From Candidatus Gallibacteroides avistercoris (GTDB taxonomy: Bacteria > Bacteroidota > Bacteroidia > Bacteroidales > CHK158-818): a stretch of 21,689 nucleotides of DNA. The translations under genes and the position numbers were made by a program. Location: the NCBI GenBank assembly GCA_018714665.1, contig DVNA01000234.1:1-21689 (forward strand). Reading direction: 5' to 3'. The notes beneath the pieces were generated by a model. The model was not told the DNA's origin. It saw nothing but the letters and a program-made list of their open reading frames with translations, and ran no database searches. Of the stretch, positions 14,626 through 21,689 are shown piece by piece (the stretch's first letter is position 1; every line of letters starts with the position of its first letter).

Positions 14626-16266
14626 TTAGCATTTTCCTGGACAACGGGGTTTTAACTGCTTGAAGAAGTCGTTTCCTTTGTCATCTACCAAAATGAAGGC
14701 GGGGAAATCTTCTACCTCTATCTTCCAGATAGCCTCCATTCCCAGTTCGGGGTATTCAATACATTCAATGCTCTTGATGTTGTTTTGGGCCAGGATGGCA
14801 GCCGGTCCTCCGATAGATCCCAGGTAGAATCCTCCATGTTTTTTGCAGGCGTCGGTAACAGCTTGGCTGCGGTTTCCTTTGGCCAGCATGATCATGCTGC
14901 CTCCGTGTTCCTGGAACAGGTCAACGTACGGGTCCATACGGCCGGCCGTGGTGGGGCCCATGGAGCCGCAAGCCATCCCTTTGGGCGTTTTAGCCGGTCC
15001 GGCATAGTAAATGGGGTGGTCTTTGATGTATTGGGGTAACTCTTCGCCCCGGTCTAACCGTTCTTTTAACTTGGCGTGGGCGATGTCGCGGCCTACAATG
15101 ATCGTACCGTTCAGTGACAAGCGGGTGGCTACCGGGTATTTGGTCAACTCTTTCAAGATGTTTTCCATCGGTTGGTTCAGGTCTATTTTTACGGCATCAC
15201 CTTCGCCGGCTTGACGCAATTCTTCCGGGATCAGTTCGCCGGGTTTGTCATCCATCTTTTCGATCCAGATACCTTCTTGGTTGATTTTGCATTTGATGTT
15301 GCGGTCGGCTGAGCAGGAGACGCCCAGGCCGATCGGGCAGGAGGCTCCGTGGCGGGGCAGGCGGATGATACGGACATCGTGGGCCATGTATTTCCCTCCG
15401 AATTGTGCGCCTAAGCCGATTTTATAAGCTTCCTCCAAAACCAGTTTTTCGAGTTCTATGTCGCGGAAAGCGCGGCCGTATTCGTTACCGGTGGTCGGCA
15501 GTTCGTCGTAATAATGGGTCGAGGCTAATTTTACGGTCAGCAGGTTCTTTTCGGCCGAAGTTCCTCCGATGACGAATGCGATGTGGTAGGGAGGACAAGC
15601 CGCAGTTCCGAGGGTTTTCATCTTTTCTACCAAAAAAGGCACTAAGGTTGCCGGGTTCAATACGGCTTTGGTCTCTTGGTACAGGTATGTTTTGTTGGCA
15701 GATCCTCCTCCTTTGGTAACGCAAAGGAATTTGTATTCCATCCCTTCCGTGGCTTCGATGTCTATTTGAGCCGGCAGGTTGCATTTGGTATTCACTTCGT
15801 CGTACATGGTCAACGGGGCGTTCTGGGAGTAGCGCAGGTTCTCTTCGGTATATGTTTTGTAAACCCCTTTTGACAGTGCTTCTTCGTCGCAATAACCGGT
15901 CCATACCTGCTGTCCTTTTTCGCCGTGGATAATGGCGGTTCCCGTATCCTGGCAAAGCGGGAGTTTCCCTTTGGCCGATACTTCGGCATTGCGCAGGAAT
16001 GTCAAGGCTACGTATTTGTCGTTGTCGCTGGCTTCGGGGTCGCTCAATATTTTGGCGACTTGCTCGTTGTGCGAACGACGGAGCAGGAAAGAGACATCCC
16101 GGAAAGCGGCATTGGCCATGGCCGTCAAACCCTCTTTTTCTATTTTCAGGATGGGTTTTCCTTCAAATTCGCTGACCGATACGTAATCTTTGGTGAGTAA
16201 ATAATATTCTGTCTTATCAGGCCCTAAATCGAACATGGGTTGATAGTGGAATTCGGGTGTTGCCAT
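14626..16266 (-). CDS. fumA: class I fumarate hydratase, [4Fe-4S]
   Basis: A 546-residue protein, full length for the single-chain class I fumarase. It interconverts fumarate and malate in the cytoplasm, in the reductive branch that Bacteroidales use to make succinate. Three Cys for the iron-sulfur cluster fall at 105 (PLCQDTGT), 224 (TAACPPYH) and 318 (GVSCSADR), the same numbers as in E. coli FumA from memory. GGGSANKTYLYQE and FVIGGTSAEKN are N-domain landmarks; GPTTAGRMDPYVD and IGGPAAILAQ belong to the C-terminal beta domain. It sits alone between islands B and C, on the opposite strand from both. Confidence 0.96.
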   Translation of the reverse strand: MATPEFHYQPMFDLGPDKTEYYLLTKDYVSVSEFEGKPILKIEKEGLTAMANAAFRDVSFLLRRSHNEQVAKILSDPEASDNDKYVALTFLRNAEVSAKGKLPLCQDTGTAIIHGEKGQQVWTGYCDEEALSKGVYKTYTEENLRYSQNAPLTMYDEVNTKCNLPAQIDIEATEGMEYKFLCVTKGGGSANKTYLYQETKAVLNPATLVPFLVEKMKTLGTAACPPYHIAFVIGGTSAEKNLLTVKLASTHYYDELPTTGNEYGRAFRDIELEKLVLEEAYKIGLGAQFGGKYMAHDVRIIRLPRHGASCPIGLGVSCSADRNIKCKINQEGIWIEKMDDKPGELIPEELRQAGEGDAVKIDLNQPMENILKELTKYPVATRLSLNGTIIVGRDIAHAKLKERLDRGEELPQYIKDHPIYYAGPAKTPKGMACGSMGPTTAGRMDPYVDLFQEHGGSMIMLAKGNRSQAVTDACKKHGGFYLGSIGGPAAILAQNNIKSIECIEYPELGMEAIWKIEVEDFPAFILVDDKGNDFFKQLKPRCPGKC

Positions 16267-16299
16267 ATCAGTAAAGTATTTAAGTTTTGTTTTGTCCTA

Positions 16300-16307
16300 C
16301 AAAAATA
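16300..16307 (-). promoter_or_regulatory. fumarase promoter, -7 element
   Basis: On the minus strand TATTTTTG matches TAnnTTTG exactly, about 34 bases before the start codon. No TTTG was seen at the -33 position. Confidence 0.55.
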
Positions 16308-16425
16308 CGGAATCTTTTCTATATGGGGAATCTCTTCTGCCTGTAAATTTCTGTTTTGTTTTACGGCTTTTCGTATGGTAAAAAAACAATATTCGAGGTG
16401 CTTTTCTTAATTGAAATTGAAGTGA

Positions 16426-16500
16426 TGATTTTATAACATAGATGAATTTCCTATTTGTATTTGCTTTGCAATATCGATTATGAATATGGTAAATAACCAT
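16426..16500. promoter_or_regulatory. regulatory region upstream of island C
   Basis: TGATTTTATAACAT (16426-16439) is identical to the site upstream of island B. Further down, ATGGT-AAATA-ACCAT is a perfect inverted repeat (about 16486-16500). The region is divergent, between fumarase and the scaffold-like gene. I found no exact TAnnTTTG element for island C, so a non-standard promoter or an activator may be used. Confidence 0.4.
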
Positions 16501-16527
16501 CTATTAAAAATTAATTAAAAACAGATT

Positions 16528-17295
16528 ATGGAAAATTTTATGGAACAGAATGACGAACGGGTACAAAAGACTCCCCGTGAGTTGTTGCGCGAGAAATTGT
16601 TGCAGTACTATCCCGACCGGAGAGTGGAGACGGACGATGATCTTTTCGACTTGCTTTGTGAGTATGATTCGCAGATAAGCAGCTGCTATGACCGTCTGAA
16701 AGACGGACAATTGAAGTTGGCTTATCTCTTTAATGAAAATCCCAGAGTGGGAGCATTCATTTCAGATGTCGTATCGGGCGATGACGCATTGTTGGCCTGT
16801 GTTCGCCATTTCGGGAGAGAGTTATTGGAAAGCCGGGACGATTTTGATACGTTGGACCGGATTCGCCGCGAAGATATGATTTACCGGGAACGGCGTATGC
16901 AGCAACGGAAGATGGAGGAAGAACGGGAACGTAATTGGGAGCGCAGCGAGCGGATTATTGCGGCATTCAAAACCCAAAACGGCTTGTCGGACGAATCGTT
17001 TGACCGTTTCCTGGAAGAGGTATATGATTTGGTAGAAAGTATCTTCATGGGTAAGTTCTCCATGCGTACATTGGAACTTTTGTATCGGGGGATAAATTAT
17101 GAGTCGGACATGATGCAGGCCGAAATGAATGGTGAAGTTCGGGGAAAGAACCAGCGAATTCTCCTTGAACGCGAACGGGCTGCCGGCGACTCGTTGCCTT
17201 CGTTGCATAACCGGACCTCGGTTGGGGGAATGGACGATGATGACCGATTGCCTCTGTCCGGGTATCGCCGGCAACCCTCGGTATGGGATTTATAA
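16528..17295 (+). CDS. capsid scaffolding-like protein
   Basis: A 255-residue protein immediately upstream of the capsid gene, the standard place for a scaffold. It is strongly charged. A long Arg/Glu-rich coiled coil occupies about 105-150 (RREDMIYRERRMQQRKMEEE). A helical C-terminal part follows, with LELLYRGINYESDMMQAEM and GEVRGKN near 190-215, and a disordered tail after about 215 that ends SVWDL. The GEVRGKN/GRN region recalls scaffold-like proteins encoded before capsids in Bacteroides prophages. Scaffolds direct capsid assembly and leave or are destroyed before DNA packing. It has no Shine-Dalgarno sequence, as is common in this phylum. The capsid gene follows after 47 bases in the same operon. 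Confidence 0.62.
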   Translation: MENFMEQNDERVQKTPRELLREKLLQYYPDRRVETDDDLFDLLCEYDSQISSCYDRLKDGQLKLAYLFNENPRVGAFISDVVSGDDALLACVRHFGRELLESRDDFDTLDRIRREDMIYRERRMQQRKMEEERERNWERSERIIAAFKTQNGLSDESFDRFLEEVYDLVESIFMGKFSMRTLELLYRGINYESDMMQAEMNGEVRGKNQRILLERERAAGDSLPSLHNRTSVGGMDDDDRLPLSGYRRQPSVWDL

Positions 17296-17342
17296 CAAGA
17301 CCTTCGGGTAAATTTATGTATAACTTAAATGATTAAACAAAC

Positions 17343-18728
17343 ATGAGAAAAAAAGTATTGCAGTTTTTGAAGTCGGAGAACTTTTTGCTTTTTGCATTGG
17401 CGTTGATTGCTATTGCTGTTAGTCTTTGTTCGAATGACGGTGTATTGGTTGCGGCTGTTTTTGCCGGAGCATCGGGTAGTAAAATCGTGTCGGGAGAGTC
17501 GTTGACTACCGATATTAGCCGGAAGGAGAGTCCGGATCTGTTGATGAATGAGGTGGATAATGTCATCACGAAAATTCGTCCGCTCTCCACTCCGATTGAC
17601 CAGATTTCGCGTGTGGCTAGAGCTCGCAAAAGCCAGTCGATGATTGTCGATTACTATTCGGTAGATGTGAAACCGAGTCGTACGACGGTAAAAACCGAGT
17701 ATACGGAACCGGGAAGCGAAGAAGCTACAACCAATGCCCAGCGGGTGAAACTGGTTACGGCTAATGATGAGATTTTTGAGGTGTCGGAGACGTTGCTCGT
17801 ACCCGGTTTGAAAGGATATGAAGCAGATGGAACTACTGTGTCGAAATCTGATCTGGTGCTGTATGTATCGTCAAAGGATGAAGACGGTTCCATTTATGTC
17901 TACGCCATTAACGGGAAAAAAATAGGTACGATTGAAAATTGTGTACCTTCTCTCTCGGCAGGGCAGGCCATCATCCGAATGGGACGTGCTGCCACCGAAT
18001 TGGATGTACAGACCGGTCAGTTTGAGGCGTTGCCCGTTAAGGAGCAGAATTTCTGCCAAATCTTCAAAATGCAGGTTGAAGAGTCTACGTTGCAGAAAAT
18101 TGCCAAAAAGAATGTTCCCTGGCGATTCTCGGATTCGGAAGAGGCTGCCATTTTCGATATGCGTCTGGGTATGGAAAAGACCTTTATGTTTGGCGTAAAA
18201 CGTCAGATTTACGATGCCAAGAAGAAGGAGTCTGTTTATCTGACCGGCGGTATCTGGTGGCAAGCCGGTAAGGAGTATGAATACGATGCTTCGGCCGGAT
18301 TTACCCAGAACGACTTGGTGGACATTATGAAAGAAGCCTTTACCGGTAACGGCGGTACCAAACGAAAAATGTTGGTGGGTGGATCGGATTTGATTGCGGC
18401 CATCAATAAAATGGAAATTACCAAAGTGATTAATGCCAGTGAGACGACGGCTGCATTCGGGATGGATTTCACCCAGATTGTATCGAAATTCGGGAAACTG
18501 GGAGTGATCTTCTCGGAAGTCTTTGATGATTGCGGCATGTCCGGTTACGGATTTATCGTAGATCCTGATTTGATCACGAAATGGTCGCATATTCCGTTTG
18601 GAAAAGAGCAGCTCGATCTGAAAAAGGCAGGTATTCGTAACGTGGATGCTACGGTACTTACCGAAGCCAGCTGTTTGACGCTGCGTTATCCGGCGGCCCA
18701 TATGCGTATAGTTCCTCAAGGAGCATAA
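17343..18728 (+). CDS. major capsid protein (HK97-fold, SU10/DUF5309-like) with hydrophobic N-terminus
   Basis: A 461-residue protein. The central and C-terminal parts follow the pattern of SU10/DUF5309-type coat proteins: a conserved LLMNEVDNVITKIRPLSTPI N-arm segment at about 65-85, a MLVGGSDLIAAI helix near 340, FGKLGVIFSEVFDDCG near 385-400, YGFIVDPDLITKW near 400-413, and the ending LTLRYPAAHMRIV. About 400 copies would form an icosahedral shell. Unusual are residues 1-46: a basic start, then FLLFALALIAIAVSLCS at 14-30 and a second hydrophobic run with GASGSK at 42-47, which looks like a signal anchor or signal peptide. It could be cut off as a delta-like domain. The alternative of an encapsulin-like shell is less likely, given scaffold and tail neighbours. 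Confidence 0.65.
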   Translation: MRKKVLQFLKSENFLLFALALIAIAVSLCSNDGVLVAAVFAGASGSKIVSGESLTTDISRKESPDLLMNEVDNVITKIRPLSTPIDQISRVARARKSQSMIVDYYSVDVKPSRTTVKTEYTEPGSEEATTNAQRVKLVTANDEIFEVSETLLVPGLKGYEADGTTVSKSDLVLYVSSKDEDGSIYVYAINGKKIGTIENCVPSLSAGQAIIRMGRAATELDVQTGQFEALPVKEQNFCQIFKMQVEESTLQKIAKKNVPWRFSDSEEAAIFDMRLGMEKTFMFGVKRQIYDAKKKESVYLTGGIWWQAGKEYEYDASAGFTQNDLVDIMKEAFTGNGGTKRKMLVGGSDLIAAINKMEITKVINASETTAAFGMDFTQIVSKFGKLGVIFSEVFDDCGMSGYGFIVDPDLITKWSHIPFGKEQLDLKKAGIRNVDATVLTEASCLTLRYPAAHMRIVPQGA

Positions 18729-18768
18729 GCTGTTTGTCTGGGGCTTGTGATTGATTCTTGTTGAAAGG

Positions 18769-18825
18769 GCGGATTGCCCTGTATGTTTCATGTTGGTGAG
18801 AGATAGGGGGCAATCCGTTTCTTTA
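18769..18825 (+). terminator. terminator or attenuator between capsid and downstream tail genes
   Basis: CGGATTGCCC (18770-18779) pairs with GGGCAATCCG (18808-18817) around a 28-base loop, followed by TTTCTTTATTATT. It would end most transcripts after the capsid gene, letting capsid be made in excess over the downstream genes. Confidence 0.6.
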
Positions 18826-18838
18826 TTATTAAAATGTA

Positions 18839-19228
18839 ATGTTTATGGATGATATAAAAATATATACGACCCGTCATGGGAATTTGAGTATCCCTTTGTG
18901 CGTGGATGGCAAGCAAACCCGGATAAGGTTTGTATCCAAAGATAACATAGTGGGGTTTTATGTTACCGCCGATAAGGCTGTACAGCAGGCGGTGGAATCG
19001 ACGCCGGCTTTTGGTACTAAAATACAGTTACAGACGTCCGGTTACCGGTCAGCGGAAGAGTTGGAGATTCCGTTAACGCCAGTGCAAGGAATTTCTACGT
19101 GGCAGGCTGCCCGAGAATATCTCTGCAATCCGCCCTATTCTGAACCCAAAAGAGGGCTGAATACGCCTGAGAAGATTTGTTCGCGGGCTAAAAAGCTGGG
19201 ACTTTTCTTCCCAGAAATAAAAGAGTGA
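18839..19228 (+). CDS. small protein after the capsid gene, likely head-associated
   Basis: A 129-residue protein. The start could be 18839 or the ATG six bases later (MDDIKIYTT). The N-terminal half is beta-rich with GFYVTADKAVQQAVESTPAFG near 42-62. This Thr-x-Asp-x-x-x-Gln-x-Ala-hydrophobic-Glu-x-x-Pro-x-Phe-Gly pattern recalls small proteins that follow the capsid gene in Bacteroides prophages. The C-terminal half ends RAKKLGLFFPEIKE. The family has no function that I know; position suggests a head-completion or capsid-decorating role. Confidence 0.55.
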   Translation: MFMDDIKIYTTRHGNLSIPLCVDGKQTRIRFVSKDNIVGFYVTADKAVQQAVESTPAFGTKIQLQTSGYRSAEELEIPLTPVQGISTWQAAREYLCNPPYSEPKRGLNTPEKICSRAKKLGLFFPEIKE

Positions 19229-19254
19229 GTAGATTAATTTAAAAACAACCAGTT

Positions 19255-21689
19255 ATGCAATATTGTAATTTACACGACCGTTCAAATGGTTTGTTTTTGG
19301 GTTATTTTTCTTTACTGGCCGAGGTATTGAGCAAATATCCCGAAGGGGTACCGGAAGGAAGTTATTTCGTCAATGGTGAGACGTTGTCTATCTGGGTATG
19401 GAACGATACGGAAAAAGAGTGGATGGATACAAACCGTCCCATGCAAAGCCCGTTATCGGGAGTGGTAGATGATCCGGCAACATACCGTCCTGAGGTAGTC
19501 AAAGGGGTGAAGGCCTATTATTTGTATATTTCGCCGCCAGCAGAGAATCTCTGTTTTGTCCATTTCGTCAATGGAGATGAGCCCTTGCGGATAACGGTTG
19601 AAAAATCGGCTGTTATCAGCCTGTTTTGGGATGGCGACTTTTGGCACGTTTATTCTACCCCGGTAAAGTTGGAGGCGTTTCAATCGGAGGCTTATACCGA
19701 TTTTCGTTTTCAGCTGTCAACCTCGGAAGATACCCCTCCTCAGGTAAATCGGCTTTCTGTTAATCCGGGGGATGGCTGGACATCGCAAATCCCGGAGTGG
19801 GACGAAGGTATGTTTTTATGGATGATCAGTGCTAAGTTGGACGGTAACGGCGATTTTTGCGATGCCGAAGTCGGTTGGTCTGCTCCTGTTCGTCTGACCG
19901 GAGACAAGGGGAGTACCGGACTTAACGGCGAAAACAGCTACTGTATGGTGTTAAGTAACGATAGCCATACGATCCCTTGCCAACAAGACGGTACAGGAGG
20001 GTATTACGACGGTGCTCATACTACGTGTTATGTCTTTGAGGGGAGTGTAGATATTTCGTCTCAATACACGTTTAATGTAATTGTTCCCGATGACGTTGTA
20101 TATACATTGGGAAATCAGAACCGTACAGTGGTGGTCTCCGGGATGGAGGGTGATTCTGCAACCATTACCTTTATTGGCGAATGTCTGGATAAACCGACCT
20201 TGGTCAAGGTGTTTTCTTTGGCTAAAAGCAAACAGGGATTTGATGGAGATCCGGCTGTAACGTATCGTCTCTCGGTGTCTGATATTGTAGTGAGGCAAAC
20301 CTCGGCTGGATTGAGAATGCCTGAGCAATTGACAGCTGAGGCTCTGGTTCAAAAAGCAGGAGAGGTTCCAACTCTTTTCCCGGCATATTTTTGGGTGGAA
20401 GGAATAAAAAAAGACTCTTCCCGTACGACGTTGTTGTCAACCACTTCCCCGGTATCGACCATTTCGTTTCCGACGCTGGCAGAATATGACTCTTTTGAAA
20501 TAACGTTATATAAGGATTATACCCAGGAAGGGGGATTCCAGAACAGGTTGGATCATGAAAATATTCCGGTTTTGTGTGATGGTGCTGACGGAGAAGGGAC
20601 GGTCGGTATGGTTCTGAGACCACGAGGCGAATGGAGAGAGAACAACATATACGGATGTTTCGAGTCGTACAGAGATGTTGTCATTTACGGGGAAGATCGA
20701 AAATATTATGTCGCCAAAGAGGGTATTGGTTCTATTCCGGTGGGGACTTTGCCTACCAATACCATTTATTGGGAACCGTTTGACGATTATGAAAATATTG
20801 CTACTGGGTTGTTGTTGGCCGATAATGCATACATCGACATTCTTGGAACGAGCGGTATTCGTATAGGCAATTACCCCAATTGTTGGGAGATGACGGCAGG
20901 ATCAGTCGTTCACCGGGTTTCTGGGTTGTCTTTAACGGCTGATGGCGTATTGTCTGCCCCGGATGGTTTGCATATAAAGATAGGTGATGATACGATTGCC
21001 GATTTTACGGATCAAAAGATTCAAACTTCCGTAACAGAGGTAAAAAGTTATACGGATAATAAGGTTTCAAATCTACAAATCGGTGGCAGGAATTTATTAC
21101 CTGATTCAAAAGATGTAAGCGATACGCCGTATCTTCATTCAATAGGTTATACAGCTGCATATAGAAATTTAACGAGGACCTTAAATGCCGGCGAGACAGT
21201 TATTTTTTCATATAGCGGCGTAACATCGAATAGTGTTGTCGGATTCGCTTTATATAGTTTAAATTCTTCCATAGATGTTTTTCCGGTAAATACTCCGGTA
21301 ACGTTGACGAAGAGTTATACTTACTTTCGTGTTCGCGTATCCACATCTGCGGCTTTTGCTGCCGATTATATGAAGTTGGAAGTTGGTACAAAAGCTACTG
21401 ACTGGACACCAGCGCCAGAAGACGTGCAAGCCGAATTAGATAGCAAGGTTGCCGTAACGGTTTATGAATCTGGAATTACACAGTTACAAAGCAGTATAGA
21501 CTCCAAAGTAAGCCAAACGAATTTTGATGCTTTGGGAAACCGCGTATCTGCTGTTGAAACGGAAATAGTACAAACTCCGAACAAGATAACCCAGGCAATA
21601 AAGGAAACCAGCATTGGAGGTGATAACCTATTACCCAATCTACAACAGCGCTGGGCACGAGGCAGGATAAATTCAGGTACCGGAGCTAT
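19255..21689 (+). CDS. large tail-fibre or receptor-binding-like protein, 3' end outside window
   Basis: An open frame from ATG at 19255 to the window end (811 codons, no stop). The N-terminal 200 residues are rich in Trp and beta strands. A short collagen-like GDKGSTGLNGENSY hinge follows near 220. Residues about 440-560 hold GEGTVGMVLRPRGEW and AKEGIGSIPVGTLP, and about 525-560 TGLLLADNAYIDILGTSG, of a kind seen in tail proteins of Bacteroides phages. Near 605-700 an IGGRNLLPDS... DYMKLEVGTKATDW domain matches the carbohydrate-binding-like modules of phage fibres. A helical linker with coiled-coil character (ITQLQSSIDSKV) leads to the start of a second such module, GGDNLLPN. The rest and any tail assembly genes are outside. 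Confidence 0.65.
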   Translation, partial: MQYCNLHDRSNGLFLGYFSLLAEVLSKYPEGVPEGSYFVNGETLSIWVWNDTEKEWMDTNRPMQSPLSGVVDDPATYRPEVVKGVKAYYLYISPPAENLCFVHFVNGDEPLRITVEKSAVISLFWDGDFWHVYSTPVKLEAFQSEAYTDFRFQLSTSEDTPPQVNRLSVNPGDGWTSQIPEWDEGMFLWMISAKLDGNGDFCDAEVGWSAPVRLTGDKGSTGLNGENSYCMVLSNDSHTIPCQQDGTGGYYDGAHTTCYVFEGSVDISSQYTFNVIVPDDVVYTLGNQNRTVVVSGMEGDSATITFIGECLDKPTLVKVFSLAKSKQGFDGDPAVTYRLSVSDIVVRQTSAGLRMPEQLTAEALVQKAGEVPTLFPAYFWVEGIKKDSSRTTLLSTTSPVSTISFPTLAEYDSFEITLYKDYTQEGGFQNRLDHENIPVLCDGADGEGTVGMVLRPRGEWRENNIYGCFESYRDVVIYGEDRKYYVAKEGIGSIPVGTLPTNTIYWEPFDDYENIATGLLLADNAYIDILGTSGIRIGNYPNCWEMTAGSVVHRVSGLSLTADGVLSAPDGLHIKIGDDTIADFTDQKIQTSVTEVKSYTDNKVSNLQIGGRNLLPDSKDVSDTPYLHSIGYTAAYRNLTRTLNAGETVIFSYSGVTSNSVVGFALYSLNSSIDVFPVNTPVTLTKSYTYFRVRVSTSAAFAADYMKLEVGTKATDWTPAPEDVQAELDSKVAVTVYESGITQLQSSIDSKVSQTNFDALGNRVSAVETEIVQTPNKITQAIKETSIGGDNLLPNLQQRWARGRINSGTGA

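Noticed and set aside
10739..16439. The shared 14-base sequence as attachment sites of an integrated element
   Set aside because: It would enclose island B and the fumarase gene, a housekeeping gene, with no integrase inside. A shared regulatory site is the simpler reading, though I note the alternative.
17343..18728. Capsid-like gene as an encapsulin nanocompartment
   Set aside because: The preceding scaffold-like gene and following fibre gene indicate a phage head. No cargo gene is seen next to it.
16528..21689. Island C as a contractile injection or type VI secretion system
   Set aside because: A scaffold-capsid pair is present and no sheath, tube, baseplate or ATPase gene is visible, so a capsid-bearing particle fits better.
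19255..21689. Diversity-generating retroelement variable region in the tail gene
   Set aside because: No template repeat, reverse transcriptase or accessory gene is visible in the window, so there is no support.

Overview
The window comes from a Bacteroidales-type (Bacteroidota) chromosome. Several host genes carry promoters of the Bacteroidota form (TTTG, about 19-20 bases, TAnnTTTG). The host gene content also fits: an ssb-gldE-phosphopantetheinyl transferase operon, a GH95 alpha-L-fucosidase, a DUF1080 secreted protein and a class I fumarase. I cannot name the genus with confidence. The window opens inside a 5S rRNA gene, so its left edge is the end of an rRNA operon.

Layout. 1-128: 5S rRNA 3' part and its terminator. 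129-741: long gene-free region with a candidate minus-strand RNA and a promoter overlapped by phased palindromes. 742-2652 (+), island A: a small protein with an internal duplication, a rhomboid protease fused in frame to a u-spanin-like lipoprotein, and a small phage-type protein. 2737-10724: host genes, namely GH95 fucosidase, SlyD, a membrane zinc-ribbon protein, PPTase, GldE and SSB (all minus), DUF1080 (+), and an 88-residue unknown (minus). 10821-14364 (+), island B: three virion-like genes, including a glycine-zipper protein and a large protein with an HExxGHxGxR motif. 14626-16266 (-): fumarase. 16528 to the window end (+), island C: scaffold-like protein, HK97-fold-type major capsid protein, a small head protein, and a long tail-fibre-like protein that runs off the window.

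The main observation is that genes normally found together in one phage (head, ejection, lysis and tail) lie here in three separate, intact, co-oriented islands. They are separated by about 8 kb and about 2.2 kb of housekeeping genes on mostly the opposite strand, each bounded by bidirectional terminators. No integrase, repressor, terminase, portal or attachment site is visible. A 14-base sequence (TGATTTTATAACAT) is shared by the regions upstream of islands B and C, with a near-matching inverted copy upstream of B. This pattern suits an old, domesticated, dispersed phage module, such as a gene-transfer-agent-like or other phage-derived particle system. Scattered prophage remains and separate insertions are the alternatives.

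A second theme is membranes. Island A encodes a rhomboid with an apparently complete catalytic set, and the capsid protein of island C begins with a hydrophobic segment like a signal anchor. Whether the rhomboid acts on the capsid, the spanin or a host protein cannot be told from sequence. All family assignments are from memory of motifs, without database searches.
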